From: Methylotenera_A sp044222005
Lineage (GTDB): Bacteria; Pseudomonadota; Gammaproteobacteria; Burkholderiales; Methylophilaceae
Reading direction: 5' to 3'
DNA: 64,000 nt
NCBI GenBank assembly: GCA_044222005.1
Contig: JBGANY010000006.1
Location: 49,624-113,623, forward strand
The translations under genes and the position numbers were made by a program. This document shows positions 1 through 9,345 of the stretch, in pieces. The stretch's first letter is position 1, and every line of letters begins with the position of its first letter. The notes under the pieces are model-generated. The model was given only the letters and a program-made list of their open reading frames with translations. It was not told the origin of the DNA and ran no database searches.

Positions 1-1
1 C

Positions 2-553
2 GGCTATGGCGGATCGTGTTTCCCGAAGGATGTGAAAGCGCTGATTAGCACAGGCAATAACAATGGTTATGACCTAAAAGTGCTGAATGCGGTTGAGGCC
101 GCAAACGATCTGCAAAAACAAGTACTTACGCAAAAGATTAAAAAACATTTTGGGAAAAATCTTGCTGGCAAGCATTTTGCTGTTTGGGGCCTGGCGTTTA
201 AACCGAACACTGACGACATGCGCGAAGCCACCAGTCGGGTGCTGATTCATGATTTGCTGCAAGCAGGCGCCACGGTAACTGCTTATGACCCGGTTGCGAT
301 GCAGGAAGCAAAACGCATATTTAACTATGTGCATGGTTTAACTTTTGCGCAATCACCCAGCCAGGCACTCAATAATGCCGATGCATTGGTGATCGTGACA
401 GAATGGAAGGAATTCAGAAGCCAGGATTTTTCTCAAATTAAACAAAAACTTAAAGCGAATATTATCTTTGACGGCAGGAACATGTATGACCCGCAAATAG
501 TAAAAGATGCCGGTATTGAATACCGCCCGATTGGTCGTCCGGTTGACTGCTAA
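2..553 (+). CDS. ugd: UDP-glucose 6-dehydrogenase, C-terminal part (5' end outside window)
   Basis: The reading frame is open from base 2 and begins GYGGSCFPKD, the motif holding the catalytic cysteine of UDP-glucose/GDP-mannose dehydrogenases. The enzyme oxidises UDP-glucose twice to UDP-glucuronate using NAD+. What remains is the end of the central helical domain and the C-terminal UDP-binding domain (AVWGLAFKPNTDDMREA is typical). The GTG at base 32 is internal and is not the start. The next gene, 18 bases on, encodes an epimerase of the UDP-glucuronate type, so substrate supply and epimerisation are probably co-transcribed for surface polysaccharide. Close relatives act on GDP-mannose or UDP-N-acetylhexosamines, so the substrate is inferred partly from this neighbour. 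Confidence 0.9.
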   Translation, partial: GYGGSCFPKDVKALISTGNNNGYDLKVLNAVEAANDLQKQVLTQKIKKHFGKNLAGKHFAVWGLAFKPNTDDMREATSRVLIHDLLQAGATVTAYDPVAMQEAKRIFNYVHGLTFAQSPSQALNNADALVIVTEWKEFRSQDFSQIKQKLKANIIFDGRNMYDPQIVKDAGIEYRPIGRPVDC

Positions 554-571
554 GCAGAATAAACCTTAACC

Positions 572-1564
572 ATGAAGAAAGTTTTACTTACTGGCGCAGC
601 AGGCTTTATTGGTTATCATGTAGCCATCAAGCTGCTTGAACGTGGTGACATGGTTGTTGGTATAGATAATCTTAATGATTATTACGATGTGCGATTAAAA
701 GAAGCCAGATTAGCCTCAATTCAGGCGCATCCTAAGGCAAGCAACTTCAAGTTCATTAAACTGGATCTGGCCGAGCAGGCCGCAACCGCAAGGTTATTTG
801 AGGACGAAAAACCAGATAGTGTCATCCACTTGGCTGCGCAGGCGGGCGTGCGCTATTCGCTACAGAATCCACATGCATATATCAGCAGCAACATCGTTGC
901 ATTCACTAATGTGCTGGAGGCTTGCAGGGCAGTTAAACCGCAGCATCTGGTGTATGCAAGTTCATCCAGCGTTTATGGCGGTAACACCAAGTTGCCGTTT
1001 TCAGAAACTGATAATGTTGATCACCCGGTAAGCCTCTACGCAGCCACCAAGAAGGCCAATGAACTCATGGCGCATACCTATAGCCATTTATACGGTCTGC
1101 CAACGACTGGCCTGCGCTTCTTTACGGTGTACGGCCCATGGGGCAGGCCGGATATGTCGCCATTTTTGTTTGCCGATGCCATTTTGAATAATCGACCAAT
1201 TAAAGTGTTTAATCATGGTGATATGATGCGCGATTTTACCTATATCGATGACATCGTAGAAGGCGTTGTTCGCGTGCTGGATAAACCTGCAACCGCGGCT
1301 CTTAATACATCAGCGCCTTATCGCATATTTAATATCGGTAATAATCAACCTGTACAATTACTAGATTTTATTGGTTTGTTAGAAGATGCGATTGGTATAA
1401 AAGCACAAAAAGAATTTCTCCCAATGCAGCCGGGTGACGTTAAAGCGACCTATGCAGATACTAATGCGTTGGATGCGTGGGTGGGATTTAAACCCAGCAC
1501 ACCTCTGCAGCAAGGCGTCATGCACTTTGTGGATTGGTATCGTGAGTTCTACATTTACAAATAA
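572..1564 (+). CDS. NAD-dependent epimerase, UDP-glucuronate 4-epimerase type
   Basis: 330-residue extended short-chain dehydrogenase/reductase. The Rossmann glycine motif TGAAGFIG is at residues 7-14 and the YxxxK catalytic pair is Y156/K160. The early IDNLNDYYDVRLKEARL segment and the FFTVYGPWGRPDM segment are typical of the CapI/LspL/WcvA group, which interconverts UDP-glucuronate and UDP-galacturonate. It is placed directly after ugd, whose product would be its substrate. The end lies 22 bases from the convergent glycosyltransferase gene and I see no strong terminator there. A related UDP-glucose or UDP-GlcNAc epimerase is possible, but the length and the YYDVRLK signature favour the glucuronate enzyme. 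Confidence 0.82.
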   Translation: MKKVLLTGAAGFIGYHVAIKLLERGDMVVGIDNLNDYYDVRLKEARLASIQAHPKASNFKFIKLDLAEQAATARLFEDEKPDSVIHLAAQAGVRYSLQNPHAYISSNIVAFTNVLEACRAVKPQHLVYASSSSVYGGNTKLPFSETDNVDHPVSLYAATKKANELMAHTYSHLYGLPTTGLRFFTVYGPWGRPDMSPFLFADAILNNRPIKVFNHGDMMRDFTYIDDIVEGVVRVLDKPATAALNTSAPYRIFNIGNNQPVQLLDFIGLLEDAIGIKAQKEFLPMQPGDVKATYADTNALDAWVGFKPSTPLQQGVMHFVDWYREFYIYK

Positions 1565-1586
1565 GTTTTAAGTGGTTTAACTTTGG

Positions 1587-2555
1587 CTAAGAAAGTGTAG
1601 TAATTATTTTTTGAAAAACAGCCTTAATAGAAAATTCTGTTTGAACTCTATATCTGCCGCGTTTTCCCATCCTACTCAAAGTTGCTTTGTCTTGACTTAA
1701 CTGTACAATGCGTTCTGCCCATTGGCTATTATCCGACACCAAGTATCCGCTGATTCCATCCTCAACGACATAAGCATTAACACCAGATCGCGATGAGATT
1801 ACCGGGAGGCCTGTCGCCATATACTGTAAGACCTTTAATGCACATTTCCCCTTTGTCCAATTGTTTTCAGGCATCGGTGCCAGTCCTACATCTGCTTTAC
1901 ATAACTCTATTGCTTCAGTATGCTCAGTCCAAGCAACATTCTTAATATTTAATATTGGACTTGTTAGCTCGAAATCAGCAATAATTTTAAGTCGTAAATT
2001 TGATATGCTTTGTGCTGCAATTTCAAGTGATGGAATAATTTCTGCAATATATTTTCTGGTAGATTTACTTCCAATCCATACTAGCTCAAAAGCTTCATTG
2101 TCCTTTTGACAAGATAAATTATATTTATCTACTTCTACTGAAGTGGGGATTACTGCAACCGAAGAATTATAATTTTTTGCTTCGGCAGCTAAGTATTGAT
2201 TGCCGGCAAAAATATAATCACAACTGGCTATGGTCGTTTTGAATCGATGCATTCTGGTTTTTGAGTATGACCCATCAGAATTAGAGAAAATGGCATCATC
2301 AAAATCGAAAATCAATTTCTTTGATAGCTTGCGTAATATCCAAAATATCGGGTAAGGAAAAGTTTTACGTAAGATAACTATAATGTCTGATTTTTTAGCT
2401 GCCAGGAACGTGCGAAGTATAGATAGAAAGCCACCAGAAATGGTTATATGGCTAGGTTGCCAGCCTGCTTGAATAAAATGGGGGAAATACTGTAAAGCAC
2501 GATAACGTGTGGATGATGCAGCTTCACCCTTTGAAATGAAGAGGATGTTGTTCAT
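1587..2555 (-). CDS. Glycosyltransferase, GT4-like (GT-B fold)
   Basis: 322-residue soluble protein. The C-terminal half has the GT4 signature region: VLQYMATGLPVISSRSGVNAYVVEDGISGYLV, with the acidic/glycine features expected of a nucleotide-sugar site. The N-terminal half has the FDFDDAIF element seen in many LPS/capsule GT4 enzymes. It follows a methyltransferase gene with a 5-base gap, so the two are probably co-transcribed. Its context downstream of the heptose genes suggests it adds a sugar to LPS core or another surface glycan. The donor and acceptor cannot be told from the sequence. Confidence 0.75.
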   Translation of the reverse strand: MNNILFISKGEAASSTRYRALQYFPHFIQAGWQPSHITISGGFLSILRTFLAAKKSDIIVILRKTFPYPIFWILRKLSKKLIFDFDDAIFSNSDGSYSKTRMHRFKTTIASCDYIFAGNQYLAAEAKNYNSSVAVIPTSVEVDKYNLSCQKDNEAFELVWIGSKSTRKYIAEIIPSLEIAAQSISNLRLKIIADFELTSPILNIKNVAWTEHTEAIELCKADVGLAPMPENNWTKGKCALKVLQYMATGLPVISSRSGVNAYVVEDGISGYLVSDNSQWAERIVQLSQDKATLSRMGKRGRYRVQTEFSIKAVFQKIITTLS

Positions 2556-2560
2556 TAAGA

Positions 2561-3508
2561 TTATGGCTTGGTGAAAACAGCAAAAATCTCATCGCCTTGT
2601 TTCTTATATTGCGCAATCAAAACATAGCTTTTCGCAATCCATCTTTTCCATTTAACTTTTTTGGATGGTACTTTACTGTTTGCTGTAACGTAATCAAGGC
2701 TGTTTAGAATAATTTTAGGAGAGGTACGGGTTTTTAATTGCTGGACTTTCAATCCACAAGTGCTGGCCAGGACTTTTAGATTCTTCTCAGCGAATAGATA
2801 GATATGCCTTGGCACATCATTCGCATACCAATTGATATTAAATAATGCTCTGCCGAGGGCCTCACTATTAGGGGTTTTGATAATAAGCGTACCATTTTTT
2901 TTCAGTATGCGTGAGAGCTCAACAAAGAGCTCTTTTGGATTGGGCACATGCTCAACTACATGGCTGACATTGATGACATCGAAACTGTCACTATCAAAAT
3001 TTGCAGAGAACAAATCCCCATGATGTACATCCAGTCCGGAGAGATTGCATACACGTACTGCACTCTCGTTAAATTCTACCCCTTTTGTTTTCCAGCCTAG
3101 TTTTTTCATGCCGTCTAAATAACGCCCATTACCACATCCGACATCGAGTAGGGTGCCATTTGAACTGAAATGTACTTCAAAACTTCTATTAAACAATTGA
3201 GGGATAAAGCAAATAAAATCATTGAATGTACTCGTACTTAAATGGGTGTAGCCATAATATTTTTTTAGAATAGACTTTCTGAGTCTACTTACTTTTTTTA
3301 AGCGGGATTGCTCTTCATAGACCTCATATTCATTTGGATAGAAAGCACTAATCTGTTCCAGTGTTGGTAGTGGATACTGAAAAATAAAATTACAGTTAGT
3401 GCAACGATGATAATCATATCGCTCATAATGATCGAACATTAAGTCTCGACTACTAAAATCGTATGGAGATGGTTGATTGCATACTGGGCAAAGTGGCATT
3501 TGTTTCAT
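2561..3508 (-). CDS. Class I SAM-dependent methyltransferase with N-terminal zinc-ribbon-like motif
   Basis: 315 residues. The N-terminus has two CxxC pairs (C7/C10 and C36/C39) that could bind zinc, a feature of some sugar C-methyltransferases and glycan methyltransferases. Near residue 120 is the SAM-binding motif LLDVGCGNGRYL, followed by acidic and HVVEHV segments of the Methyltransf_11/23 fold. It starts the downstream part of the polysaccharide region and has its own candidate promoter just upstream. Target unknown: a nucleotide sugar or lipid-linked glycan is inferred only from the neighbouring glycosyltransferases. Confidence 0.75.
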   Translation of the reverse strand: MKQMPLCPVCNQPSPYDFSSRDLMFDHYERYDYHRCTNCNFIFQYPLPTLEQISAFYPNEYEVYEEQSRLKKVSRLRKSILKKYYGYTHLSTSTFNDFICFIPQLFNRSFEVHFSSNGTLLDVGCGNGRYLDGMKKLGWKTKGVEFNESAVRVCNLSGLDVHHGDLFSANFDSDSFDVINVSHVVEHVPNPKELFVELSRILKKNGTLIIKTPNSEALGRALFNINWYANDVPRHIYLFAEKNLKVLASTCGLKVQQLKTRTSPKIILNSLDYVTANSKVPSKKVKWKRWIAKSYVLIAQYKKQGDEIFAVFTKP

Positions 3509-3544
3509 TATATTTTGTCTATGTTGAATTTCATAATACGGCTG

Positions 3545-3573
3545 ATTATAACAGCAGATATTAAACGGCTTAA
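3545..3573 (-). promoter_or_regulatory. Candidate sigma70 promoter for the methyltransferase-glycosyltransferase pair
   Basis: On the minus strand, TTAAGC (3568-3573) and a perfect TATAAT (3545-3550) are separated by 17 bases, 37 bases upstream of the methyltransferase start. The -35 element is weak (3 of 6). It would separate this pair from the heptose operon behind it. Confidence 0.45.
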
Positions 3574-3580
3574 TTTGTAA

Positions 3581-5137
3581 TTATTTTTGGTAAATTACTA
3601 TTGATTTTTTAGACTTAGCAGAACTAAATCGATTTACCTCATGGTATTTAGGAAGTTTTTCTGCAATCAACTTTTCTTTTTCTGGATACTGGGTTGAGTG
3701 GTTGATAACCAAATACTCATAGTTGTTAGTAGAATTACTTTTGTTTTCAGCCGCAAGCAATTCCCAGTTGTATATTCCTGTTCCGATATAGGGTGCGCCA
3801 GCAAAATAGCGCATTCTGGAATCCTCGTAAAAAACAGGTTTATTCGATTTGTTATGCTCCTTTAGCCAGGCTACAGCATCTTGTTGATAGTTGTAGCCTT
3901 TTTCCTTGGGCAGGATGTTCTTGATCAAACTTAATGACATAAAAACGATCAGCGCAACGGTTATCCATTTCAGTTTTTTTTCATTGGATGAAGTGGATTG
4001 CAGATACTTGAATAAACTTGCTAAGTAGAACGATGCAAATATCATCAGGATCAGGGATAGCGCTAAAACGTATCTGCCTGACAGCACAAATACCTTGGTG
4101 ATAATAAGCGCCATATTGATGATGGCAATAATGGCAGCTACGCTTAATATTCGAAAGGCTTGCTCATCCATCAAGCTGCGCCTTGATTTGATTGCGAATA
4201 CAGTTAATCCAACGTTAATGACTCCTATTGAGGATATTGCCTTTGAAATCATGATATAGATAAATGTTAGTAATAGTCCCTGTACTGCAAAGTCTTGTAA
4301 ATATTTTCCAAGTACTTGCTCGGCCATGATGGCTGATTTTTCATGTAACTGCTGGGTCAATTCTTGAAACAGATTGGTGGTGAATACTTCTTGAAGTCGC
4401 CCAAAGCTGCTCATGGAAAGGTCATTGTGAAGGAACAGAAAGCTGATAATACTTACACCCGCAATGATGTTTAAAAAATTGCATTTTAAGAAATCGCCTA
4501 ATCGCTGCTTGCACGGGCCATGCTGTGTAAACAGCAGAATAGCGGGCAGGAAAATGAGATAACTGATCGCTTCAATCCGAAACAGGGTAGCTAAAATGGC
4601 GCTGGTCTGCCAGAAAAAAGCATCCATATACCTTTTTGTTTTAAAAAACCGAATAAAAAATACGAGACTGGTGAGATAAAACGCCCAAAAGCCCTGGTCA
4701 CGCATCAGCATTTCCAGCACATCACCCACCAGATAATGTGAGCTAAACAAGATGAGCGCGCCAGCGAGCATAACTCTGGCACCGCCACCTGCCAGCTCGA
4801 TGATCTTCAGGAAGCTGGCGGTAGTCATCCCAAAGAAAATCACGCTTAGCAATTGGGCGGAGGTGTGAATATTTAATGTGGTGAGTTTATGTGTAGCAGC
4901 GATGAGGATGGAGTAAAGCGGCCAGTTAAATATTTTAATAGCGCCTTGCCAATCACCCAGCGCAAATAACCGGGCAGATTCAAAATACAGCACAGAGTCA
5001 GGGTTAATCCAGCCATGCTGTATGTACTGAACGCGCGCGGCAAGCAACATTCCCAGAATGATGATGGGCAGATATAGCTTTCTTGTAGAAAGACTATCCA
5101 TTTTGCTGAGTCCGAATTTTCCAGATAATGAATTCAT
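3581..5137 (-). CDS. Multipass membrane glycosyltransferase-like protein (GT39/ArnT-like)
   Basis: 518 residues with many hydrophobic segments and a short C-terminal soluble domain, the layout of polyprenyl-phosphate-sugar-dependent GT-C enzymes (PMT/ArnT). The first loop has WINPDSVLYFESARLFALGDW, where an acidic residue after the first helix is expected for this fold. I chose the ATG at 5137, six bases after the waaF stop, because the longer open frame back to 5227 would overlap waaF by 85 bases. Ribosome-binding sequence is weak, so translation is probably coupled to waaF. It likely modifies LPS in the periplasm. The transferred sugar is unknown and the family call is from fold-like features only. 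Confidence 0.6.
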   Translation of the reverse strand: MNSLSGKFGLSKMDSLSTRKLYLPIIILGMLLAARVQYIQHGWINPDSVLYFESARLFALGDWQGAIKIFNWPLYSILIAATHKLTTLNIHTSAQLLSVIFFGMTTASFLKIIELAGGGARVMLAGALILFSSHYLVGDVLEMLMRDQGFWAFYLTSLVFFIRFFKTKRYMDAFFWQTSAILATLFRIEAISYLIFLPAILLFTQHGPCKQRLGDFLKCNFLNIIAGVSIISFLFLHNDLSMSSFGRLQEVFTTNLFQELTQQLHEKSAIMAEQVLGKYLQDFAVQGLLLTFIYIMISKAISSIGVINVGLTVFAIKSRRSLMDEQAFRILSVAAIIAIINMALIITKVFVLSGRYVLALSLILMIFASFYLASLFKYLQSTSSNEKKLKWITVALIVFMSLSLIKNILPKEKGYNYQQDAVAWLKEHNKSNKPVFYEDSRMRYFAGAPYIGTGIYNWELLAAENKSNSTNNYEYLVINHSTQYPEKEKLIAEKLPKYHEVNRFSSAKSKKSIVIYQK

Positions 5138-5142
5138 GCAAT

Positions 5143-6165
5143 CTAAGAAGTTTCTTGAGTGAATACGAGCTGGATAATATGTTGTGGCCTGATATTCTTC
5201 AGGCAGTTTAGATGCGTCAATGGGCACGTTCTTTCAAAGCATGGGCTACATTCTAGCCCTAGGTATTCTATCACCGCATCAGGGTGCATTGGCGGTGTGT
5301 GGTAGGGATCAGACGAGCCAAAAATCGCAATCAATTTTCTGTCTAATGCGGCAGCCACATGCATCAAGCCAGAGTCGTTGCTGATGACAGTGTCACAGAC
5401 AGATATCAAGTCGATCGCCTCGCCCAGTTTGGTTTTGCCAGCAAAATCTGTGCATTGACCTTGTGTGAGTTGGTTAATGTGGCTAGTGACAGGAATGTCT
5501 TTATCTGAGCCAAACAGCCATACCTGCCAGCCCTTGTTGAGCGCGGCAACCGCTACTTCTGCATAATATTCAGCCGGCCAGCGCTTGGCTTCGCCATATT
5601 CCGCACCTGGGCAGAGGCCTAGAATCCTGCTTTTATCGTTTTTAATACCATATCTGGAAGCCAATACCCATGCGCCTTCTGGAGTGCTTGTTAAATGTGG
5701 ATTTGGTAGGTTTTCAGGTATTTCCTGGTTCTCTTCCAAACCCAAAAACACAAAACGCTCAACAGTTTTTTTGAGTTTGGTTTTATCCAATGGGCGAATG
5801 TCGTTGATTAAGCCATAACGCATTTCGCCTAAAAATCCGGTGCGCCGCTTAATGCCTGCCGCCCACGGTAAGAGCGCAGATTTGAACGAATTGGTAAGGA
5901 TAATCGCTTGTGTGTAGCCCTTGTTTCTTAAGCTTTTACCAAATCTTATGCGCTCAAAAAAAGCCAGTTCACCATGCTTGAAAGGTAGCGCAATCGCGTC
6001 GTTGACTTCCGGCATGCGCGCTAACAGCGGTAATGTCCATGCAGGTGCGGCCACATCGATAATGCAGTTTGGTTTGTTAGTTTTAAGTATTTTGAACAGG
6101 CTTTGTGCCAGCACCATGTCGCCTACCCAGGCTGGGCCAAGAATTAATATTTTTTCGGCGGACAT
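5143..6165 (-). CDS. waaF: Lipopolysaccharide heptosyltransferase II
   Basis: 340-residue GT9 enzyme that adds the second L-glycero-D-manno-heptose of the LPS inner core at the cytoplasmic face. It begins EKILILGPAWVGDMVLAQSL, the typical WaaF N-terminal strand and loop. The C-terminal half has VISNDSGLMHVAAAL and GSSDPYHTPP, the ADP-heptose-binding region. Length is close to the family norm. It sits in the run hldD-gmhA-hldE-waaF, which both makes ADP-heptose and uses it. WaaC (heptosyltransferase I) is not in this window. Confidence 0.92.
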   Translation of the reverse strand: MSAEKILILGPAWVGDMVLAQSLFKILKTNKPNCIIDVAAPAWTLPLLARMPEVNDAIALPFKHGELAFFERIRFGKSLRNKGYTQAIILTNSFKSALLPWAAGIKRRTGFLGEMRYGLINDIRPLDKTKLKKTVERFVFLGLEENQEIPENLPNPHLTSTPEGAWVLASRYGIKNDKSRILGLCPGAEYGEAKRWPAEYYAEVAVAALNKGWQVWLFGSDKDIPVTSHINQLTQGQCTDFAGKTKLGEAIDLISVCDTVISNDSGLMHVAAALDRKLIAIFGSSDPYHTPPMHPDAVIEYLGLECSPCFERTCPLTHLNCLKNIRPQHIIQLVFTQETS

Positions 6166-6181
6166 GTTAGCTCAGAACAGT

Positions 6182-7639
6182 TTAAACATTCATTTTTTTA
6201 ATGATGTTGCTGGTGCTGCGGCCTTCTACCAAATCTATCAAGGCAATTTCGCCACCCCACGATTGTACCTCTTTGCCGCCGACTACCTGATCCGCAGTAT
6301 AGTCGCTACCCTTGGCGATGACATCGGGTTTAATCGCGTTGATGAGATGGATGGGCGTATCTTCATCAAATAAAATCACCGCGTCAACAGACTCTAGCGC
6401 TGCCAGCACGCGCGCACGGTCATTTTCATGCACAACGGGTCGTGTCGGACCTTTAAGTCTTCTCACAGAGCGGTCGGTGTTGAGCCCCAGGATGAGTTTG
6501 TCGCCGCGTTTTTTTGCAGCTTCCAGGTAGGTGACGTGACCAGCATGCAGCAAATCAAAACAGCCATTAGTGAACACGATTTTTTGCCTGGACATTTTCC
6601 AGGCTTCGACTTTTTGCATCAATTGTGCCAAGTCACATATCTTATGCGCTTGTTCACTGCCTTGCTGTACGGTCAGTGCTTCCAGCAATTCTTGCTGAGA
6701 AATTGGTACCGTACCTACTTTGCCGACCACAACCGCAGCGGCGATATTGGCGATTTGCAGGCTTTCCAGCGGGGTAAGTCCGCTCATCAAACCTGCAGCC
6801 AGTGTGGCGACCACAGTGTCGCCCGCGCCAGACACATCAAACACTTGCTTGGCAATGGCAGGCAGGTGATGCGTGTTTGAATCGATGAGGCTAATGCCTT
6901 CTTCACTACGTGTGATTGCAAGAAACTGCAGGCTTAGGTCGTTCTTTAGCTTGCTAGCTTTGCCGATTAAATCCGGATCGTTTGTTGTCGTGCCGCAGGC
7001 TTCAGCAGTCTCTTTTTTGTTGGGGGTCAGCGCAGTGGCTCCGCGGTATTTGCTGTAATCGCGGCCCTTCGGGTCAACCAGCACAGGGATATGTTGCGTT
7101 GTACATTGCTTGATGATGGTTTGGCAGATTTCGCTGCTCAATAAGCCTTTGGCGTAATCAGATAAAATCACAACGGCAGGCTTAAGCGCAAGCTGCGCCC
7201 GTATGGCGCTCAATAGCTGCGTATTTTCAGCACTATCGAATGGCGCGCCGCTTTCCTGATCGAGTCGCATCATTTGCTGGTGGCCGCTCAATACGCGAGT
7301 CTTGGCTATGGTCGGGCGGCTGCCAGATGTGCACATTCCGCTTGTGTCGACGTTGATTTCGCCGAGCAGGCCAAGCAGCATTCTGGCCTCGCTATCATTG
7401 CCTACGCAACCAATGATATGCGTTTTAATGCCCAGCTGCGCTAAGTTTGCAGCGACATTCGCTGCACCACCCGCGCGCTCGTTTTGCTGCTTCAACAGCA
7501 CAATCGGCACCGGTGCTTCGGGTGAGATACGTCCGACAGAACCGATCAGATAACGGTCCAGCATCACATCGCCAATTACCAGCGCGTGTTGATTTTGTCG
7601 GCCGAATAGCTTGACTGTATCAAAGAGTTTTTGTTGCAT
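6182..7639 (-). CDS. hldE: Bifunctional heptose 7-phosphate kinase / heptose 1-phosphate adenylyltransferase
   Basis: 485 residues, two fused domains. Residues about 1-325 are a PfkB/ribokinase-type kinase (VSGAGDTVVATLAAGL holds the catalytic base region), making heptose 1,7-bisphosphate. Residues about 350-485 are a cytidylyltransferase-like domain with NGCFDLLHAGH at 358-368, where the HxGH-type histidines bind ATP to form ADP-D,D-heptose. The fused form is usual in E. coli and many proteobacteria; others have separate HldA and HldC. GmhB, the bisphosphatase acting between the two steps, is not nearby. Confidence 0.95.
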   Translation of the reverse strand: MQQKLFDTVKLFGRQNQHALVIGDVMLDRYLIGSVGRISPEAPVPIVLLKQQNERAGGAANVAANLAQLGIKTHIIGCVGNDSEARMLLGLLGEINVDTSGMCTSGSRPTIAKTRVLSGHQQMMRLDQESGAPFDSAENTQLLSAIRAQLALKPAVVILSDYAKGLLSSEICQTIIKQCTTQHIPVLVDPKGRDYSKYRGATALTPNKKETAEACGTTTNDPDLIGKASKLKNDLSLQFLAITRSEEGISLIDSNTHHLPAIAKQVFDVSGAGDTVVATLAAGLMSGLTPLESLQIANIAAAVVVGKVGTVPISQQELLEALTVQQGSEQAHKICDLAQLMQKVEAWKMSRQKIVFTNGCFDLLHAGHVTYLEAAKKRGDKLILGLNTDRSVRRLKGPTRPVVHENDRARVLAALESVDAVILFDEDTPIHLINAIKPDVIAKGSDYTADQVVGGKEVQSWGGEIALIDLVEGRSTSNIIKKMNV

Positions 7640-7662
7640 GGGTTTTTATTTTAATCTTGTAT

Positions 7663-8226
7663 TCAATCTGATTCTAAAATTTCGCACAGTGAATGCCCAA
7701 CAAAGATATGTGCTTCCTGAATTCTTGCAGTGACATTCGACGGTATGATTAAATTAAAATCGCATAAATTCAATAGCTTGCCACCGGTTCCGCCTGTCAG
7801 ACCTACGGTAGTTGCGCCGATTGCTTTGGCAGCTTCAATGGCTCGCACGACATTTGCGCTATTGCCGCTGGTAGTGATGCCAATCACCAAATCTTCAGGG
7901 CGGCATAGCGCTTCGATCTGGCGCGCAAAAATATAGTCGTAGCCATAATCATTGCCTACTGAGGTGAGGATGGAAGTGTCGGTGGTGAGCGCAATGGCTG
8001 GCATGCCTTTGCGCTCTTTCTTAAAGCGCCCGACAATTTCCGCCGCGATATGCTGGCTATCAGCCGCGCTGCCGCCATTGCCCATCAGCAGGATTTTTCC
8101 GCCATTATTGATGCAGCTCTGCATGGCGATGCCCACTTCGCTGATGAGCGGAAATAGCGGCTCAAGCGCATTGAACATTGCCATGTGGGCAACGTGTTCA
8201 CCTTTTAAATAATCAACATATTTCAT
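7663..8226 (-). CDS. gmhA: Phosphoheptose isomerase
   Basis: 187-residue SIS-domain protein, the usual GmhA length. It carries NGGSAADSQH near residue 50 (sugar-phosphate loop), SGNSANV near 123 and the RIQEAH segment near 170, where Glu and His residues bind substrate and metal. It converts sedoheptulose 7-phosphate to D-glycero-D-manno-heptose 7-phosphate, the first step of heptose synthesis. DiaA, a replication protein, is a close paralogue, but the operon (hldD before it, hldE after it) decides for GmhA. Confidence 0.9.
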   Translation of the reverse strand: MKYVDYLKGEHVAHMAMFNALEPLFPLISEVGIAMQSCINNGGKILLMGNGGSAADSQHIAAEIVGRFKKERKGMPAIALTTDTSILTSVGNDYGYDYIFARQIEALCRPEDLVIGITTSGNSANVVRAIEAAKAIGATTVGLTGGTGGKLLNLCDFNLIIPSNVTARIQEAHIFVGHSLCEILESD

Positions 8227-8237
8227 TTTCTCTCCCC

Positions 8238-9239
8238 TTAGCAGTAAGGGTCAGCTTGCATCAAATAATTTTGTACGTAGTCTTTTACACCGTCTTCCAG
8301 ACTGGTGAAAGGAGTGACATAGCCTGCAGCAATAAGTTTAGCCATGCTGGCTTCGGTAAAATACTGATATTTTCCCTGCAGGTCTGCGGGCATGTCGATG
8401 TAAGTGATATGGGGCGTCTTGCCCATGCTCGACATCACGGCGGTGGCTAAATCCTTGAAGCTACGTGCTTTGCCGGTGCCGATATTATAGATACCATTGG
8501 AAGCGGGCTTGTTGCTTAAAGCAGTTTTTAGAAAGTGTACCACTACATCCGCGGCATCTTTTACATACACAAAGTCGCGCATCTGCATGCCATCCTCAAC
8601 TCCTGCCTTGGTGCCCTTGAACAGCTTCATGGTTCCCGTCGCGCTGAACTGATTGAATGTATGAAAAGCCACGCTCGCCATGCGTTCCTTATGGTATTCG
8701 TTAGGGCCATATACGTTAAAAAACTTGAAGCCAGCCCAGGCTGGCGGCGAATCTTCAGCCTCCTGGCGCAAGACCCATTGGTCGAAAAAATGTTTGGAGT
8801 AGCCATAGCCGTTAAGCGGGCGCAGGCCATCAATGGATGCGTCATCATAACCCAGATTGCCGTCACCATAGGTGGCGGCAGAACTGGCATAGAAGAATGG
8901 CACGCGGTTGTCTGCACACCATGTCCACAGGTTTTGCGAATAGTGAATGTTGCTTTCCACCAGCTTATTGAAGTCACGCTCGGTGGTCGCGCTGATCGCA
9001 CCCATGTGAATGACGGCTTCGATATCAGTGCGGGCTTTAGATTCCGTGCCATTTTGAAGCCAGGACAGCAACTGGTCTTTATCCAGATATTGCGCGTATT
9101 GGCGATGCGCAAGATTCTGCCATTGCGCCTCATGCGTGATATGGTCAACAATCATCAGGTTATGGCGACCAAGTTTGGTATTTAAGTGCCAGGCGATGAT
9201 AGAGCCTATCATTCCTGCGCCGCCCGTAACAACTATCAT
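8238..9239 (-). CDS. hldD: ADP-L-glycero-D-manno-heptose 6-epimerase
   Basis: 333-residue extended SDR. It starts MIVVTGGAGMIGS, an NADP-type Rossmann loop, and has NGYGYSKHFFDQWV with the YxxxK pair. It converts ADP-D,D-heptose to ADP-L,D-heptose, the sugar that WaaC and WaaF transfer. Start at 9239 lies 6 bases after the stop of a 24-codon reading frame that has its own good ribosome-binding site, so hldD translation may be coupled to it. The two gene ends downstream (gmhA, 11-base gap) support one operon. Confidence 0.93.
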   Translation of the reverse strand: MIVVTGGAGMIGSIIAWHLNTKLGRHNLMIVDHITHEAQWQNLAHRQYAQYLDKDQLLSWLQNGTESKARTDIEAVIHMGAISATTERDFNKLVESNIHYSQNLWTWCADNRVPFFYASSAATYGDGNLGYDDASIDGLRPLNGYGYSKHFFDQWVLRQEAEDSPPAWAGFKFFNVYGPNEYHKERMASVAFHTFNQFSATGTMKLFKGTKAGVEDGMQMRDFVYVKDAADVVVHFLKTALSNKPASNGIYNIGTGKARSFKDLATAVMSSMGKTPHITYIDMPADLQGKYQYFTEASMAKLIAAGYVTPFTSLEDGVKDYVQNYLMQADPYC

Positions 9240-9245
9240 GAATGA

Positions 9246-9320
9246 TTACTTTCTTTTAAGCCACTTGATAGTGGTATTAAACAACCCGACAAGAAGTGCG
9301 AAAACAATATTTTGTCTCAT
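9246..9320 (-). CDS. Small 24-residue membrane-peptide reading frame ahead of hldD
   Basis: ATG at 9320, TAA at 9246-9248, peptide MRQNIVFALLVGLFNTTIKW followed by LKRK. A strong AGGAAGG ribosome-binding site ends 5 bases before the ATG. The peptide has a hydrophobic stretch (residues 5-14) and a basic tail, as small inner-membrane proteins do. The stop lies 6 bases before the hldD ATG, and a TATAAT promoter element lies just upstream at 9346-9351. I know no family for it. It could be a true small protein, or a leader whose translation opens hldD. Confidence 0.5.
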   Translation of the reverse strand: MRQNIVFALLVGLFNTTIKWLKRK

Positions 9321-9345
9321 AACAGCCTTCCTAAATGATTGGGCA

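Noticed and set aside
5138..5227. Upstream extension of the GT39-like gene into waaF
   Set aside because: It would overlap waaF by 85 bases. The ATG at 5137, 6 bases after the waaF stop, is the more natural start.
8535..9185. Long plus-strand open frame (216 codons) opposite hldD
   Set aside because: It lies fully within hldD on the other strand; hldD is a clear family member and the opposite frame shows no recognisable protein features.
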